Assembly (NCBI GenBank): GCA_030598165.1
Contig: JAUVQL010000003.1
Coordinates: forward strand, 1-12,959
Length of the DNA: 12,959 nucleotides
Source of the DNA: Acidobacteriota bacterium
GTDB lineage: Bacteria; Acidobacteriota; Vicinamibacteria; Marinacidobacterales; SMYC01
Direction of reading: 5' to 3'
Positions 1-7,055 of this stretch are shown here, in pieces (positions within the stretch are counted from its first letter, which is position 1; each line of letters opens with the position of its first letter). The translations under genes were made by a program, and so were the position numbers. Under the pieces are notes generated by a model. The model worked only from the letters and a program-made list of their open reading frames with translations, was not told the origin of the DNA and ran no database searches.

Positions 1-335
1 AATTGTCCCGATTCCTTCAGGGTCCGCTCTGAGAAATCCCCCAATGGCTCTACTTCCGCTTCCACCACCTGGAGGTTGGAGGTCATCCGGAGCTGATTCC
101 GGAGCAATCGCGTGGTCTCCGCATCCAAGTCCATGTCTTCGGTCGTTTCGGTTACGAACCCAGCTACCAGTACTCGGTTATACTTGGCCACGTCGAGTTT
201 GGCAGAAATGGGAACTTCGATGGGAACCTCATAGAACGAGGTACAGGCGACGAGGGGCCCGCCGAGGACAAGGAGCGCCAGCCCACCAATCAGATTAGGA
301 AGTGCTCTTCCGTTGTTTTCTCTTTCTCTTCTCAT
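1..335 (-). CDS. putative lipoprotein, 3' end outside the window
   Basis: This minus-strand frame stays open from ATG at 335 to the window edge, giving 111 codons. It begins MRRERENNGRALPNLIGG, then a hydrophobic stretch ending in the lipobox LVAC, so Cys31 should be lipidated after signal peptidase II cleavage. The mature part starts CTSFYEVPIEVP and continues with a mixed alpha/beta-looking sequence (KYNRVLVAGFVTET, then ETTRLLRNQLR). I do not recognise the family. The start is well supported: minus-strand AGGGA (341-345) lies 5 nt before the ATG. The gene begins inside the last 41 bp of the upstream TPR gene in another frame, so the two are very likely co-transcribed and translationally coupled. 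The C-terminal part and function cannot be judged from here. Confidence 0.72.
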   Translation of the reverse strand, partial: MRRERENNGRALPNLIGGLALLVLGGPLVACTSFYEVPIEVPISAKLDVAKYNRVLVAGFVTETTEDMDLDAETTRLLRNQLRMTSNLQVVEAEVEPLGDFSERTLKESGQ

Positions 336-687
336 AAGCTTCCCTGAAGAGCTCGTAGTTTTGGCGGATATAGACATTTTCGGAGTCTATGTCCAGGGCC
401 CTCTTGTACTCTTGCTCTGCGAGCTCGAAGTCACCTTCTTGCTCGTAGGCAACACCTAGATTATTCCGCGCGCTGGCATTGTCGGGATCGAGCTCCACCG
501 CTTTTTGCCAACGGTAAATGGCCTCTCTCCAAAGGCCTTTCTGAGCCACCTCGATGCCAAATTCCACCTGTCGCTTGGATCTCTTGCCGGCGTTCGAATC
601 GGCAAAGGCGGGCGCACCGAGGAATGACACAAGCACAAAAGAGGCGACTAGGTCCCGGAATCTTGAAACTTGGTATGACGAAGTCAT
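295..687 (-). CDS. exported TPR-repeat protein
   Basis: This is a 130-residue protein with an N-terminal signal peptide: basic MTSSYQVSRFRD, hydrophobic LVASFVLVSFLG, then APAFA before DSN as a likely signal peptidase I site. The mature region holds about two tetratricopeptide repeats (GLWREAIYRWQKAVELDPDN, then ARNNLGVAYEQEGDFELAEQ followed by EYKRALDID) and a very basic tail (KRKRKQRKSTS). It is probably a periplasmic scaffold, perhaps a partner of the lipoprotein whose start overlaps its end. I chose ATG at 687 because AGGA lies about 8 nt upstream and it gives a normal signal peptide. An in-frame ATG at 714 (139 aa) would add an acidic n-region, and its possible AGGTGG site is buried in a hairpin at 726-746. 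TPR assignment is firm; the partner is unknown. Confidence 0.8.
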   Translation of the reverse strand: MTSSYQVSRFRDLVASFVLVSFLGAPAFADSNAGKRSKRQVEFGIEVAQKGLWREAIYRWQKAVELDPDNASARNNLGVAYEQEGDFELAEQEYKRALDIDSENVYIRQNYELFREAYEKRKRKQRKSTS

Positions 688-725
688 GAGTGGGTCCTGA
701 TTTTCTGAAGCCATCGAAAGAAATA

Positions 726-746
726 GCCACCTTTCCGAAAGGCGGC
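726..746 (-). promoter_or_regulatory. transcript-start stem-loop before the exported TPR gene
   Basis: On the minus strand, nine bases GCCGCCTTT and nine bases AAAGGTGGC flank a CGG loop. This is a 9-bp stem with one G-T wobble. It lies at the predicted transcription start of the TPR gene and covers the AGGTGG that could serve the ATG at 714. It could protect the mRNA 5' end or mask that upstream start. Pairing is seen directly; the role is inferred. Confidence 0.45.
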
Positions 747-752
747 AAGTGT

Positions 753-781
753 ATGTTATCGCAGCGATTCATACCACGCAA
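753..781 (-). promoter_or_regulatory. candidate sigma70-type promoter for the exported TPR gene
   Basis: On the minus strand TTGCGT (776-781) and TAACAT (753-758) are separated by exactly 17 bp. The -35 matches 3 of 6 and the -10 matches 4 of 6 consensus bases. The start would fall near 746, at the edge of the stem-loop. Spacing is right but matches are modest. Confidence 0.3.
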
Positions 782-788
782 GCATCAT

Positions 789-815
789 TAATACCCCCGT
801 GGCAAGGGGGAATTA
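789..815. promoter_or_regulatory. 27-bp interrupted palindrome, possible operator
   Basis: TAATACCCCC and GGGGGAATTA flank a 7-nt spacer. Nine of ten positions pair, with one A-A mismatch. It lies between divergent genes, 7 bp upstream of the candidate -35 for the TPR gene, centred near -56 from its predicted start. That position would suit an activator site. It could also be a hairpin without regulatory function. Confidence 0.35.
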
Positions 816-853
816 TGGGCATTTTGTCGTCTCTCGAATAAGGGAGAAGCGCC

Positions 854-892
854 ATGAACCAGCATAGGTCCAAGGATCCTTATCTGCTGTAA
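854..892 (+). CDS. possible 12-residue leader peptide before dprA
   Basis: ATG at 854 opens a 12-codon frame, MNQHRSKDPYLL, ending at TAA. AGGGAG (841-846) lies 7 nt before it, a better Shine-Dalgarno site than the ones available to dprA itself. It is out of frame with dprA and ends 58 bp before its likely ATG, so it could act as an upstream regulatory frame. There is no amino-acid run typical of attenuators. It could be chance; only the SD spacing argues for translation. Confidence 0.25.
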   Translation: MNQHRSKDPYLL

Positions 893-950
893 CGGGACTT
901 ACGGTCGCGAGATCTGACCGGGCAGGTATTTGAGGGGAGTTTGGCAAGAC

Positions 951-2060
951 ATGGAGTCGATCATACCTACGAAAGAGGGCCGAAACGGTGAGGAAATCGT
1001 TGCAGCCCTCGCACTGGCTAGATGTCCCCGTCTTAGTTCCTACGACAAGGTCAAGCTTGCCAGAAAAATGGGTAATTTTCGTAAAGCGCTCGATTTTGCC
1101 TCCCGTGACGTTTCCGCCGAGGCCATTCGACAAGCGGAGAAGCAGTACCGTGACAGCCTGAGACGTGGTTTTCATTTGCTGACGCTCAACGACGACGACT
1201 ACCCGCCGCTTCTCAGGGACATCTCCGACCCCCCCCTCGTCCTCTACGTGTGGGGGCAGTTAGAGTCCTTTGCCGGACCTTCATTGGCAATCGTCGGCTC
1301 GAGACGCGCCACGCCTTATGGAATCGAGGTCTGTGAGCATCTGAGTGCCGAGCTTGCTCGTCGAGGTGCGACCATCGTGAGTGGCCTTGCTCGAGGGATC
1401 GACGCCGTTGCGCATCGAGCAGCGCTAGAGGCGGGAGGTCGCACCATCGCCGTACTCGGATCGGGGCTCGAGGTCATCTACCCTCGAGAGCACAGGCGCT
1501 TGGCCGAGAGGATTGCCGAAACGGCATCTGTCGTTTCAGAGTTACCTCTAGATAGCCCACCACTACCCGGCCACTTCCCCATGCGAAACCGCATCGTGTC
1601 TGGCCTGGCACTGGGCACTATCGTCATTGAAGCGGCAGAAAGGAGCGGCTCCCTCATTTCGGCTCGACTCGCAGTTGAAGAGAATCGGGAGGTCTTTGCC
1701 GTTCCGGGTCCCATCACCTCCCCCAACAGCGAAGGTGTTCACCGCCTCATACAAGATGGGGCCAAGCTCGTCGGACGAGTCGAAGATATCATCGAAGAGC
1801 TAAGGCCCGACATCCGAGAACTGCTCTCCGGCGCAACGCGGATGACCAAGAATCCGTCGAAAATGATCGAAGATCTCGTCGGGGACGAGAGGCAAGTTGT
1901 CGAAGTCCTGGTCCTCCAAGGAGCCATCGATACCGATCGTCTGATTGCGCTGGCTCAAATCCCCACGGACCGGGTCATGGCGGCACTGGTCGGGCTGGAG
2001 ATCAAAGGTGTCGTCAGATCGTTCCCTGGAGGTATCTACGGAATGGTCAATCCGAGCTAA
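951..2060 (+). CDS. dprA: DNA processing protein DprA (Smf)
   Basis: DprA binds incoming single-stranded DNA during natural transformation and loads RecA. It is cytoplasmic and also widespread in species not known to be competent. From ATG 951 the protein has 369 residues. An N-terminal helical region precedes the family Rossmann-like domain: DDDYPPLL near 81-88, GSRRATPYG at 116-124, SGLARGID at 144-151, and FPMRNRIVSGL at 209-219, followed by EAAERSGSLISA. Residues about 313-369 form the C-terminal winged helix seen in many DprA proteins (VLVLQGAIDTDRL to FPGGIYGMV). A TTG at 930 would add seven residues. I prefer the ATG, although its GGGGAG (934-939) lies a rather long 11 nt upstream. It is the first gene of the dprA-topA-trmFO-xerC block and complete, with no damage to the motifs. 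Confidence 0.95.
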   Translation: MESIIPTKEGRNGEEIVAALALARCPRLSSYDKVKLARKMGNFRKALDFASRDVSAEAIRQAEKQYRDSLRRGFHLLTLNDDDYPPLLRDISDPPLVLYVWGQLESFAGPSLAIVGSRRATPYGIEVCEHLSAELARRGATIVSGLARGIDAVAHRAALEAGGRTIAVLGSGLEVIYPREHRRLAERIAETASVVSELPLDSPPLPGHFPMRNRIVSGLALGTIVIEAAERSGSLISARLAVEENREVFAVPGPITSPNSEGVHRLIQDGAKLVGRVEDIIEELRPDIRELLSGATRMTKNPSKMIEDLVGDERQVVEVLVLQGAIDTDRLIALAQIPTDRVMAALVGLEIKGVVRSFPGGIYGMVNPS

Positions 2061-2095
2061 ATTGCATTTTGCAGCTGAGTTTGGTTAAGCTTTCG

Positions 2096-2123
2096 ATTTT
2101 CGGGAGGCGAAGCACCGGAAAAT
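2096..2123 (+). other. weak stem-loop in the dprA-topA gap
   Basis: ATTTTCGG and CCGGAAAAT pair with one bulged G, enclosing an 11-nt loop. No T-run follows, so it is at best a weak terminator or mRNA-end structure for dprA. The rest of this 119-bp gap is unremarkable except for a TACACT box next to the topA start. Confidence 0.25.
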
Positions 2124-2167
2124 TCGGTCCATTAAGGACAATTTAGCGAAACGCTTGCATTGGACGG

Positions 2168-2173
2168 TACACT
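2168..2173 (+). promoter_or_regulatory. candidate -10 box giving a leaderless topA mRNA
   Basis: TACACT lies 6 bp before the topA ATG, so transcription from it would begin at or next to the start codon. No Shine-Dalgarno sequence precedes topA. A recognisable -35 hexamer at 16-18 bp spacing is lacking, so this stays tentative. Confidence 0.25.
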
Positions 2174-2179
2174 AGAATC

Positions 2180-4612
2180 ATGGCAAAGGCACTGGTCATC
2201 GTAGAATCGCCCGCAAAGGCAAAGACTATCAACAAGTTCCTGGGAAAGAACTACCTGGTGAAGGCATCAATGGGCCACGTGCGGGATCTACCAAAAAGCA
2301 AACTGGGCGTGGATGTGGACCACGGTTTTTCACCTGACTACGTCGTCATCCCACAACGCAAAAAGGTACTGATGGAGCTCAAGAAAGCGGCGGAGAAGGT
2401 TGACGATGTCTACTTGGCTCCCGATCCCGACCGAGAAGGTGAGGCCATCTGTTATCACCTGGCCGACGAGCTCGACGGTCCCAAGAAGAACATCCACCGA
2501 GTAATGTTCAACGAGATCACCGAGAGGGCTATCAAAGAAGCTTTTCAACACCCTGGTGAAATCGACAAGAACCTCGTCGACGCCCAACAGGCACGCCGTG
2601 TCCTCGACCGACTGGTGGGCTACCAGATCTCTCCACTGCTCTGGGATAAGGTGCGACGAGGGCTCTCCGCCGGACGTGTCCAGTCGGTAGCGCTTCGCCT
2701 CATTTGCGACCGCGAACGTGAGATCAGCGCCTTCGAATCCGAAGAATATTGGTCGGTTCACGCCGAACTGTCTGGGAGCGAGCCACCGCCCTTTAAAGCC
2801 AAGCTGGTCAAGATCGACGGGAAAACCATTGACATCAAGAACCAAGACGAGGCGGGTAGTGTCGTTGGTGAGCTCGAAAAACTGCCTTTCGAAATAAAGA
2901 AGATTACCGCAAAGGAGCGGCGTCGCAATCCCGTGCCACCCTTCATTACCAGCAAGCTCCAACAAGAGGCGTCTCGTAAGCTCGGATTCACCGCGAAGCG
3001 AACCATGATGATCGCTCAGCGACTCTATGAAGGGATCGAGCTCGGCAAAGAAGGTCCGGTGGGGCTCATCACTTATATGAGAACAGACTCGACCCGAGTG
3101 GCCGAAGAAGCGCTCACGGAAGTCCGTGAATACATCGTCGATCGCTTCGGGAAAGAAATGGTGCCACCCAAACCCAATGTCTATCGCAGCAAAAAAGGAG
3201 CCCAAGATGCTCATGAGGCCATCCGGCCTACTGGGGCCTTACGCGATCCCGAGGCCATGGCTTCTTACCTGGACAAAGACGAGCTCAAGCTCTACAAGCT
3301 CATCTGGAACCGATTTGTCGCATCCCAAATGCCCTCGGCCGTCTTCGATGAGACCGTTGTTGACATCGGAGCCGGACGTTTCAATCTGAGGGCTCGGGGG
3401 TCGGTTCTCAAGTTCCGCGGTTTTCTTGCTCTATACGAGGAGGGAAAAGACGAAGTCGCGCTGAAGAAAGACTCGGACGCCGATGAGGTCACGGGAGAAC
3501 TACCCACACTGAAGGAAGGAGAGGTTCTTACTCTCCGATCCCTCAAGCCTGAGCAGCACTTTACCCAGCCCCCACCGCGTTTCACCGAAGCGACGTTGGT
3601 CAAAGAACTGGAAGAGCAGGGAATTGGTCGCCCCAGCACTTATGCTCAGATCCTCTCCATCCTGCAGAACCGCGAGTATGTGCACAAGAAGGAGAAAAAG
3701 TTCATCCCCACGGAACTGGGTATCCTCGTAACCGATCTCTTGTTGCAGAGTTTTGCCGACATCATGGAGAGCCAATACACGGCCCGCATGGAAAAACTCC
3801 TCGATGATATCGAGGATGGCCGCACCGACTACATCTCCACCATCGATGAGTTCTACAAGAAGTTCAGCAAGGACCTAGAGGACGCCAAGGCCAACATGAC
3901 CAACGTCAAGGCCCAGGAGATTCCCACAGACGAAGTCTGTGACAAGTGCGGCTCCACGATGGTCATCAAGTGGGGTAAGTTCGGACACTTCCTGGCTTGC
4001 TCTGGTTACCCGGATTGCCGGAACACGCGCGAGATCAAGAACTACGAGGTCGAGGGCTCTGCGGATCCCGACGCCTTCGAGGGGGAGACGTGCGAAAAAT
4101 GCGGTAAGGCCATGGTAATCAAAAAGGGACGGTACGGCCAGTTCCTGGCTTGTTCAGGCTATCCGGACTGCAAGAACACTCGACGCATCTTGAAAGGCAA
4201 GGACGGTGCGGTCGCTTCCAAAGCCGATAAGCTGCTGGACGAAAAATGCCCGAAATGCGAAAGTCAGCTCTTGCTCAAACAAGGTCGTTACGGCGAGTTC
4301 ACCGCATGCAGCAACTACCCCAAATGTAAATTCATCAAACAAAAAGAAATCGGTGTGGGTTGCCCGAAAAAGGACTGTGGGGGTCAGGTCGTCGAGCGTC
4401 GTTCCCGCAGGGGTAAGTTGTTCTACGGATGCAGCAACTATCCTAACTGTGATTTCACTGTCTGGTATCTTCCCGTGGGCGAGCCCTGCCCCGAGTGTGG
4501 ATATCCCATCGTCATCGAGAAAACTTCAAAAAGGGACGGCACCTACCACTCCTGCATCGAAGAAGATTGCTCCTTCAAGCGGACGGTAGAAAAATCACCA
4601 GCTTCGAGCTGA
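2180..4612 (+). CDS. topA: DNA topoisomerase I (type IA)
   Basis: TopA relaxes negative supercoils by nicking one strand, holding it through a tyrosine and passing the other strand. The 810-residue protein opens with the standard family start, MAKALVIVESPAKAKT. The Toprim domain shows Glu9 and the metal-binding DPDREGE at 82-88. The core carries QARRVLDRLVGYQISPLLW, SAGRVQSVALRL and the catalytic loop ITYMRTDSTR with Tyr299 as nucleophile. GRPSTYAQIL follows in the second half. The C-terminal tail has five complete four-cysteine ribbons at 587-613, 638-664, 690-716, 728-757 and 770-797, which bind single-stranded DNA in known homologues. The fourth is expanded (CPKKDC). Length is normal. No clear ribosome binding site precedes the ATG. 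trmFO follows after 53 bp, consistent with co-transcription. Confidence 0.98.
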   Translation: MAKALVIVESPAKAKTINKFLGKNYLVKASMGHVRDLPKSKLGVDVDHGFSPDYVVIPQRKKVLMELKKAAEKVDDVYLAPDPDREGEAICYHLADELDGPKKNIHRVMFNEITERAIKEAFQHPGEIDKNLVDAQQARRVLDRLVGYQISPLLWDKVRRGLSAGRVQSVALRLICDREREISAFESEEYWSVHAELSGSEPPPFKAKLVKIDGKTIDIKNQDEAGSVVGELEKLPFEIKKITAKERRRNPVPPFITSKLQQEASRKLGFTAKRTMMIAQRLYEGIELGKEGPVGLITYMRTDSTRVAEEALTEVREYIVDRFGKEMVPPKPNVYRSKKGAQDAHEAIRPTGALRDPEAMASYLDKDELKLYKLIWNRFVASQMPSAVFDETVVDIGAGRFNLRARGSVLKFRGFLALYEEGKDEVALKKDSDADEVTGELPTLKEGEVLTLRSLKPEQHFTQPPPRFTEATLVKELEEQGIGRPSTYAQILSILQNREYVHKKEKKFIPTELGILVTDLLLQSFADIMESQYTARMEKLLDDIEDGRTDYISTIDEFYKKFSKDLEDAKANMTNVKAQEIPTDEVCDKCGSTMVIKWGKFGHFLACSGYPDCRNTREIKNYEVEGSADPDAFEGETCEKCGKAMVIKKGRYGQFLACSGYPDCKNTRRILKGKDGAVASKADKLLDEKCPKCESQLLLKQGRYGEFTACSNYPKCKFIKQKEIGVGCPKKDCGGQVVERRSRRGKLFYGCSNYPNCDFTVWYLPVGEPCPECGYPIVIEKTSKRDGTYHSCIEEDCSFKRTVEKSPASS

Positions 4613-4665
4613 TGGGGACCTTCACACAGCTCTTCGGGCACAACTAGCTCTGTCGACTCTTGGCC

Positions 4666-6054
4666 ATGAAGGAAGTCACCATCATCGGAGGCGGCCTTGC
4701 CGGCACCGAGGCGGCGTGGCAACTCGCGCGCCGAGGCCTTCCGGTCCGCCTGTACGAAATGAGGCCTGTCCGGCGGACGCCGGTCCACTCAACGGATCTC
4801 CTCGCCGAGCTCGTCTGCAGTAACTCGCTGCGATCCGACTACGCCACCACCGCCCATGGGCTCCTCAAGGAAGAAATGAGACGACTAGGATCGCTCATCA
4901 TGACGGCAGCCGAGAAGGCACGTGTGCCGGCGGGACAAGCACTGGCCGTGGACAGGGATATTTTCGCCAAGGCAGTTACCGAGGCCATCGCCAACGAGCC
5001 GCGCATCGAGCTAGAACGCCAAGAAATCCCCGTGATTCCTGGGGAGGGCACCGTCATCGTGGCATCCGGCCCTTTGACCTCGGAGTCACTCTCGGCATCG
5101 ATCCGAGCTTTCACCGGGGAAGAGTCTCTCTATTTCTACGATGCCATCAGCCCCATCGTGGAGGCCGAGACCATTGACGAGAGCAAAGTCTTCAGGGCAT
5201 CGAGGTACGGGAAGGGCGGCGATGACTACATCAATTGCCCGATGACCGTGAAGCAATACCAGCAGTTCTATGAGACGCTGATGACGGCAGCGACCATCGA
5301 CATTCACAACATCGACCGCGAGATGTTTTTCGAAAGCTGCCTCCCCATTGAAGTAATGGCACGTCGAGGCTTCGACACGCTTCGCTTTGGCCCTATGAAG
5401 CCCGTTGGACTCGTGGACCCCCGCACCGGGAAGGAGCCTTATGCCGCGATCCAGCTCCGACAGGACAACATCGCCCGAAGTCTCTACAACATGGTGGGCT
5501 TCCAGAACCAGCTCAAGTGGGGCGAGCAAAAACGGCTGCTGCGTCTAATTCCCGGCCTTGAGAACGCGCAGTTCGTGCGCTTCGGTATGATCCATCGTAA
5601 TACCTACATCAATGCGCCCGCCGTGCTGCAGGCCACATTTCAGACTCGGACCCGAGCCGACCTCTTGTTTGCCGGCCAGCTTTCCGGGGTGGAAGGCTAT
5701 ACGGAATCGGCCGCATCGGGTTTATTGGCAGGCGTGAACGCCGCGCATGTCGTTTTGGGCACGGAGCCCGTTACACCACCACGGACCACAGCCCTGGGAG
5801 CTCTTGCTCATTACATCTCGCACTCGGAATCAAAGAACTACCAGCCAACGAATATCGCTTTCGGGTTGCTACCGCCTCTCGACAAACGCGTTCGCGGTAA
5901 GTGGGAAAGAAAGAAGGCCATGGTCGATAGAGCCCTGGCCGCTATCGATGATTTCCGCGCCAATCTGCGAGAGCAGTCAACCACGCCCCTTGAGCTCGAT
6001 CCAGGAGAACATTTTCCTCCCACTCGGGAGGCGAAGAAGGCCTCCCGTGCATAA
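4666..6054 (+). CDS. trmFO: methylenetetrahydrofolate-tRNA-(uracil-54-C5)-methyltransferase TrmFO
   Basis: TrmFO is a flavoprotein that makes ribothymidine at position 54 of tRNA, using methylenetetrahydrofolate and reduced FAD rather than S-adenosylmethionine. The 462-residue product begins MKEVTIIGGGLAGTEAA, the FAD-binding dinucleotide fold. Cys51 in LVCSNSLRSD and Cys225 in FFESCLPIEVMARRG match in context the two cysteines important in the Bacillus subtilis enzyme (Cys53 and Cys226, from memory). GQLSGVEGYTESAASGLLAG near the C-terminus is the second FAD-contacting region. I start at ATG 4666; a TTG two codons earlier is possible but atypical for the family. No Shine-Dalgarno site is visible, so it may depend on coupling to topA. 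The last 8 bp overlap the start of xerC. Confidence 0.97.
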   Translation: MKEVTIIGGGLAGTEAAWQLARRGLPVRLYEMRPVRRTPVHSTDLLAELVCSNSLRSDYATTAHGLLKEEMRRLGSLIMTAAEKARVPAGQALAVDRDIFAKAVTEAIANEPRIELERQEIPVIPGEGTVIVASGPLTSESLSASIRAFTGEESLYFYDAISPIVEAETIDESKVFRASRYGKGGDDYINCPMTVKQYQQFYETLMTAATIDIHNIDREMFFESCLPIEVMARRGFDTLRFGPMKPVGLVDPRTGKEPYAAIQLRQDNIARSLYNMVGFQNQLKWGEQKRLLRLIPGLENAQFVRFGMIHRNTYINAPAVLQATFQTRTRADLLFAGQLSGVEGYTESAASGLLAGVNAAHVVLGTEPVTPPRTTALGALAHYISHSESKNYQPTNIAFGLLPPLDKRVRGKWERKKAMVDRALAAIDDFRANLREQSTTPLELDPGEHFPPTREAKKASRA

Positions 6055-6949
6055 AGCGGTCGAAAACTTCCTGGATGACCTCGAGCACCGAAAAGGCGTT
6101 TCCTTCAACACCGTAAAAAGCTACCGATCCGATCTCGTTCAGTTCATCCGGTTTCTATCTGCCGAATGGGGACAGTCCGAGAGTAACGTCCGACTCGATC
6201 GTGTCGATCCCCTTGCGCTGAGAGGTTTTCTTGCCCACCTTCACCGAAAAGGCACGGCACGGTCGTCGATTGCCCGGAAGTTAGCTGCTTTGAGGAGCTT
6301 TTTTCGTTTTCTGGTTCGGGAAGGACAGCTGACAATAAATCCCACTCGTCTCGTTTCCACCCCTCGCCTGGACAAAAAAATCCCAGCTCGTCTCGAAGAA
6401 AAAGAAGTCAGCAGGTTTCTGGAAGGACCGGATCTTTCCAATCCCCTTGGACGTAGGGATCGCGCCTTGCTCGAGCTCATCTACGCTACCGGTTTACGGG
6501 TGGGAGAGCTTGTCAGCCTCGATCGCGCGACGGTCGATCGGGACGAGATGTTGGTGCGGGTCCTGGGTAAGGGAGGCAAGGAGCGGATCGTCCCCTTCGG
6601 TGAGCCGGCCGCCGAATCGTTGGAACGATACCTAAAGGACCGCGCCGTTCTAGTTAGGCGCGGACCGGGGACCGATGCCTTGTTCCTGAACGCCCGCGGA
6701 GACCGTCTCACTGCAAGAAGCGTACACCGCATGGTGAGAAAATACCTAAATCAGGCAGCTCTTCATTCGGGTCTCTCGCCACACAGCTTACGGCATGCCT
6801 TTGCCACACATTTGCTCGAGAGAGGCGCCGACCTCCGTTCCATCCAGGAGCTTCTAGGACACTCCAGTCTCTCCACCACTCAGAAGTATACGCACCTTAC
6901 CAAGGAGCACCTAGTGAAGGTGTATGAGAAGACGCATCCCAAGGCATGA
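6047..6949 (+). CDS. xerC: tyrosine recombinase XerC/XerD type
   Basis: Xer recombinases resolve chromosome dimers at dif, working with FtsK at the septum. The 300-residue length is normal. The N-terminal SAM-like domain (about 1-90) shows FNTVKSYRSDLVQFIRFL and SSIARKLAALRSFFRFLVREG. The catalytic set is complete: Arg151 in ATGLRVGELV, Lys175 in GKGGKER, His246 and Arg249 in HSLRHAFATH, His272 in LLGHSS, and Tyr281 in TTQKYTHL. I start at GTG 6047 because GAAGAAGG lies 6 nt upstream and the family N-terminus begins there. The same frame is open back to 5747 inside trmFO, but that stretch has no Xer character. The 8-bp overlap with trmFO points to coupled translation. The symbol follows the conserved dprA-topA-trmFO-xerC order; sequence alone would also allow xerD. 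Confidence 0.93.
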   Translation: MHKAVENFLDDLEHRKGVSFNTVKSYRSDLVQFIRFLSAEWGQSESNVRLDRVDPLALRGFLAHLHRKGTARSSIARKLAALRSFFRFLVREGQLTINPTRLVSTPRLDKKIPARLEEKEVSRFLEGPDLSNPLGRRDRALLELIYATGLRVGELVSLDRATVDRDEMLVRVLGKGGKERIVPFGEPAAESLERYLKDRAVLVRRGPGTDALFLNARGDRLTARSVHRMVRKYLNQAALHSGLSPHSLRHAFATHLLERGADLRSIQELLGHSSLSTTQKYTHLTKEHLVKVYEKTHPKA

Positions 6950-7055
6950 ATAGAGAACTCGAGAACTCAGAACCCGAGTACTCGAGAATGCGGACCTATG
7001 GTTGTGAAATCAGGATTCTGAGTGCTTGAGTACTCGAGTTCTCGAGTTCTCTATT
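6949..7055. repeat. inverted octamer-repeat element between xerC and the kinase gene
   Basis: Perfect 20-bp inverted arms lie at 6949-6968 and 7036-7055, starting on the last base of the xerC stop codon and ending inside the kinase stop codon. Each arm is made of tandem GAGNNCTC octamers. Left units are GAGAACTC (6953), GAGAACTC (6961), a decayed AGAACCC and GAGTACTC (6976). Right units, read on the plus strand, are GAGTGCTT (7020), GAGTACTC (7028), GAGTTCTC (7036) and GAGTTCTC (7044). A related copy lies at 12687-12709. The long stem may end transcription from both sides, though no T-run follows either arm. It looks like a dispersed REP- or MITE-like element. Confidence 0.8.

Noticed and set aside
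2330..3214. Long minus-strand open frame of 294 codons inside topA
   Set aside because: topA is unmistakably coding across this stretch, and the antisense product shows no recognisable domain or start signal.
5747..6046. Upstream extension of the xerC reading frame giving a 400-residue protein
   Set aside because: It overlaps trmFO in another frame, has no Xer-like sequence, and GTG 6047 has a good ribosome site and gives the family-normal 300 residues.
6949..7055. A dif site next to xerC
   Set aside because: dif is a single 28-bp site with two half-sites around a 6-8 bp centre. This element is a longer octamer array with distant arms and lacks the half-site character.
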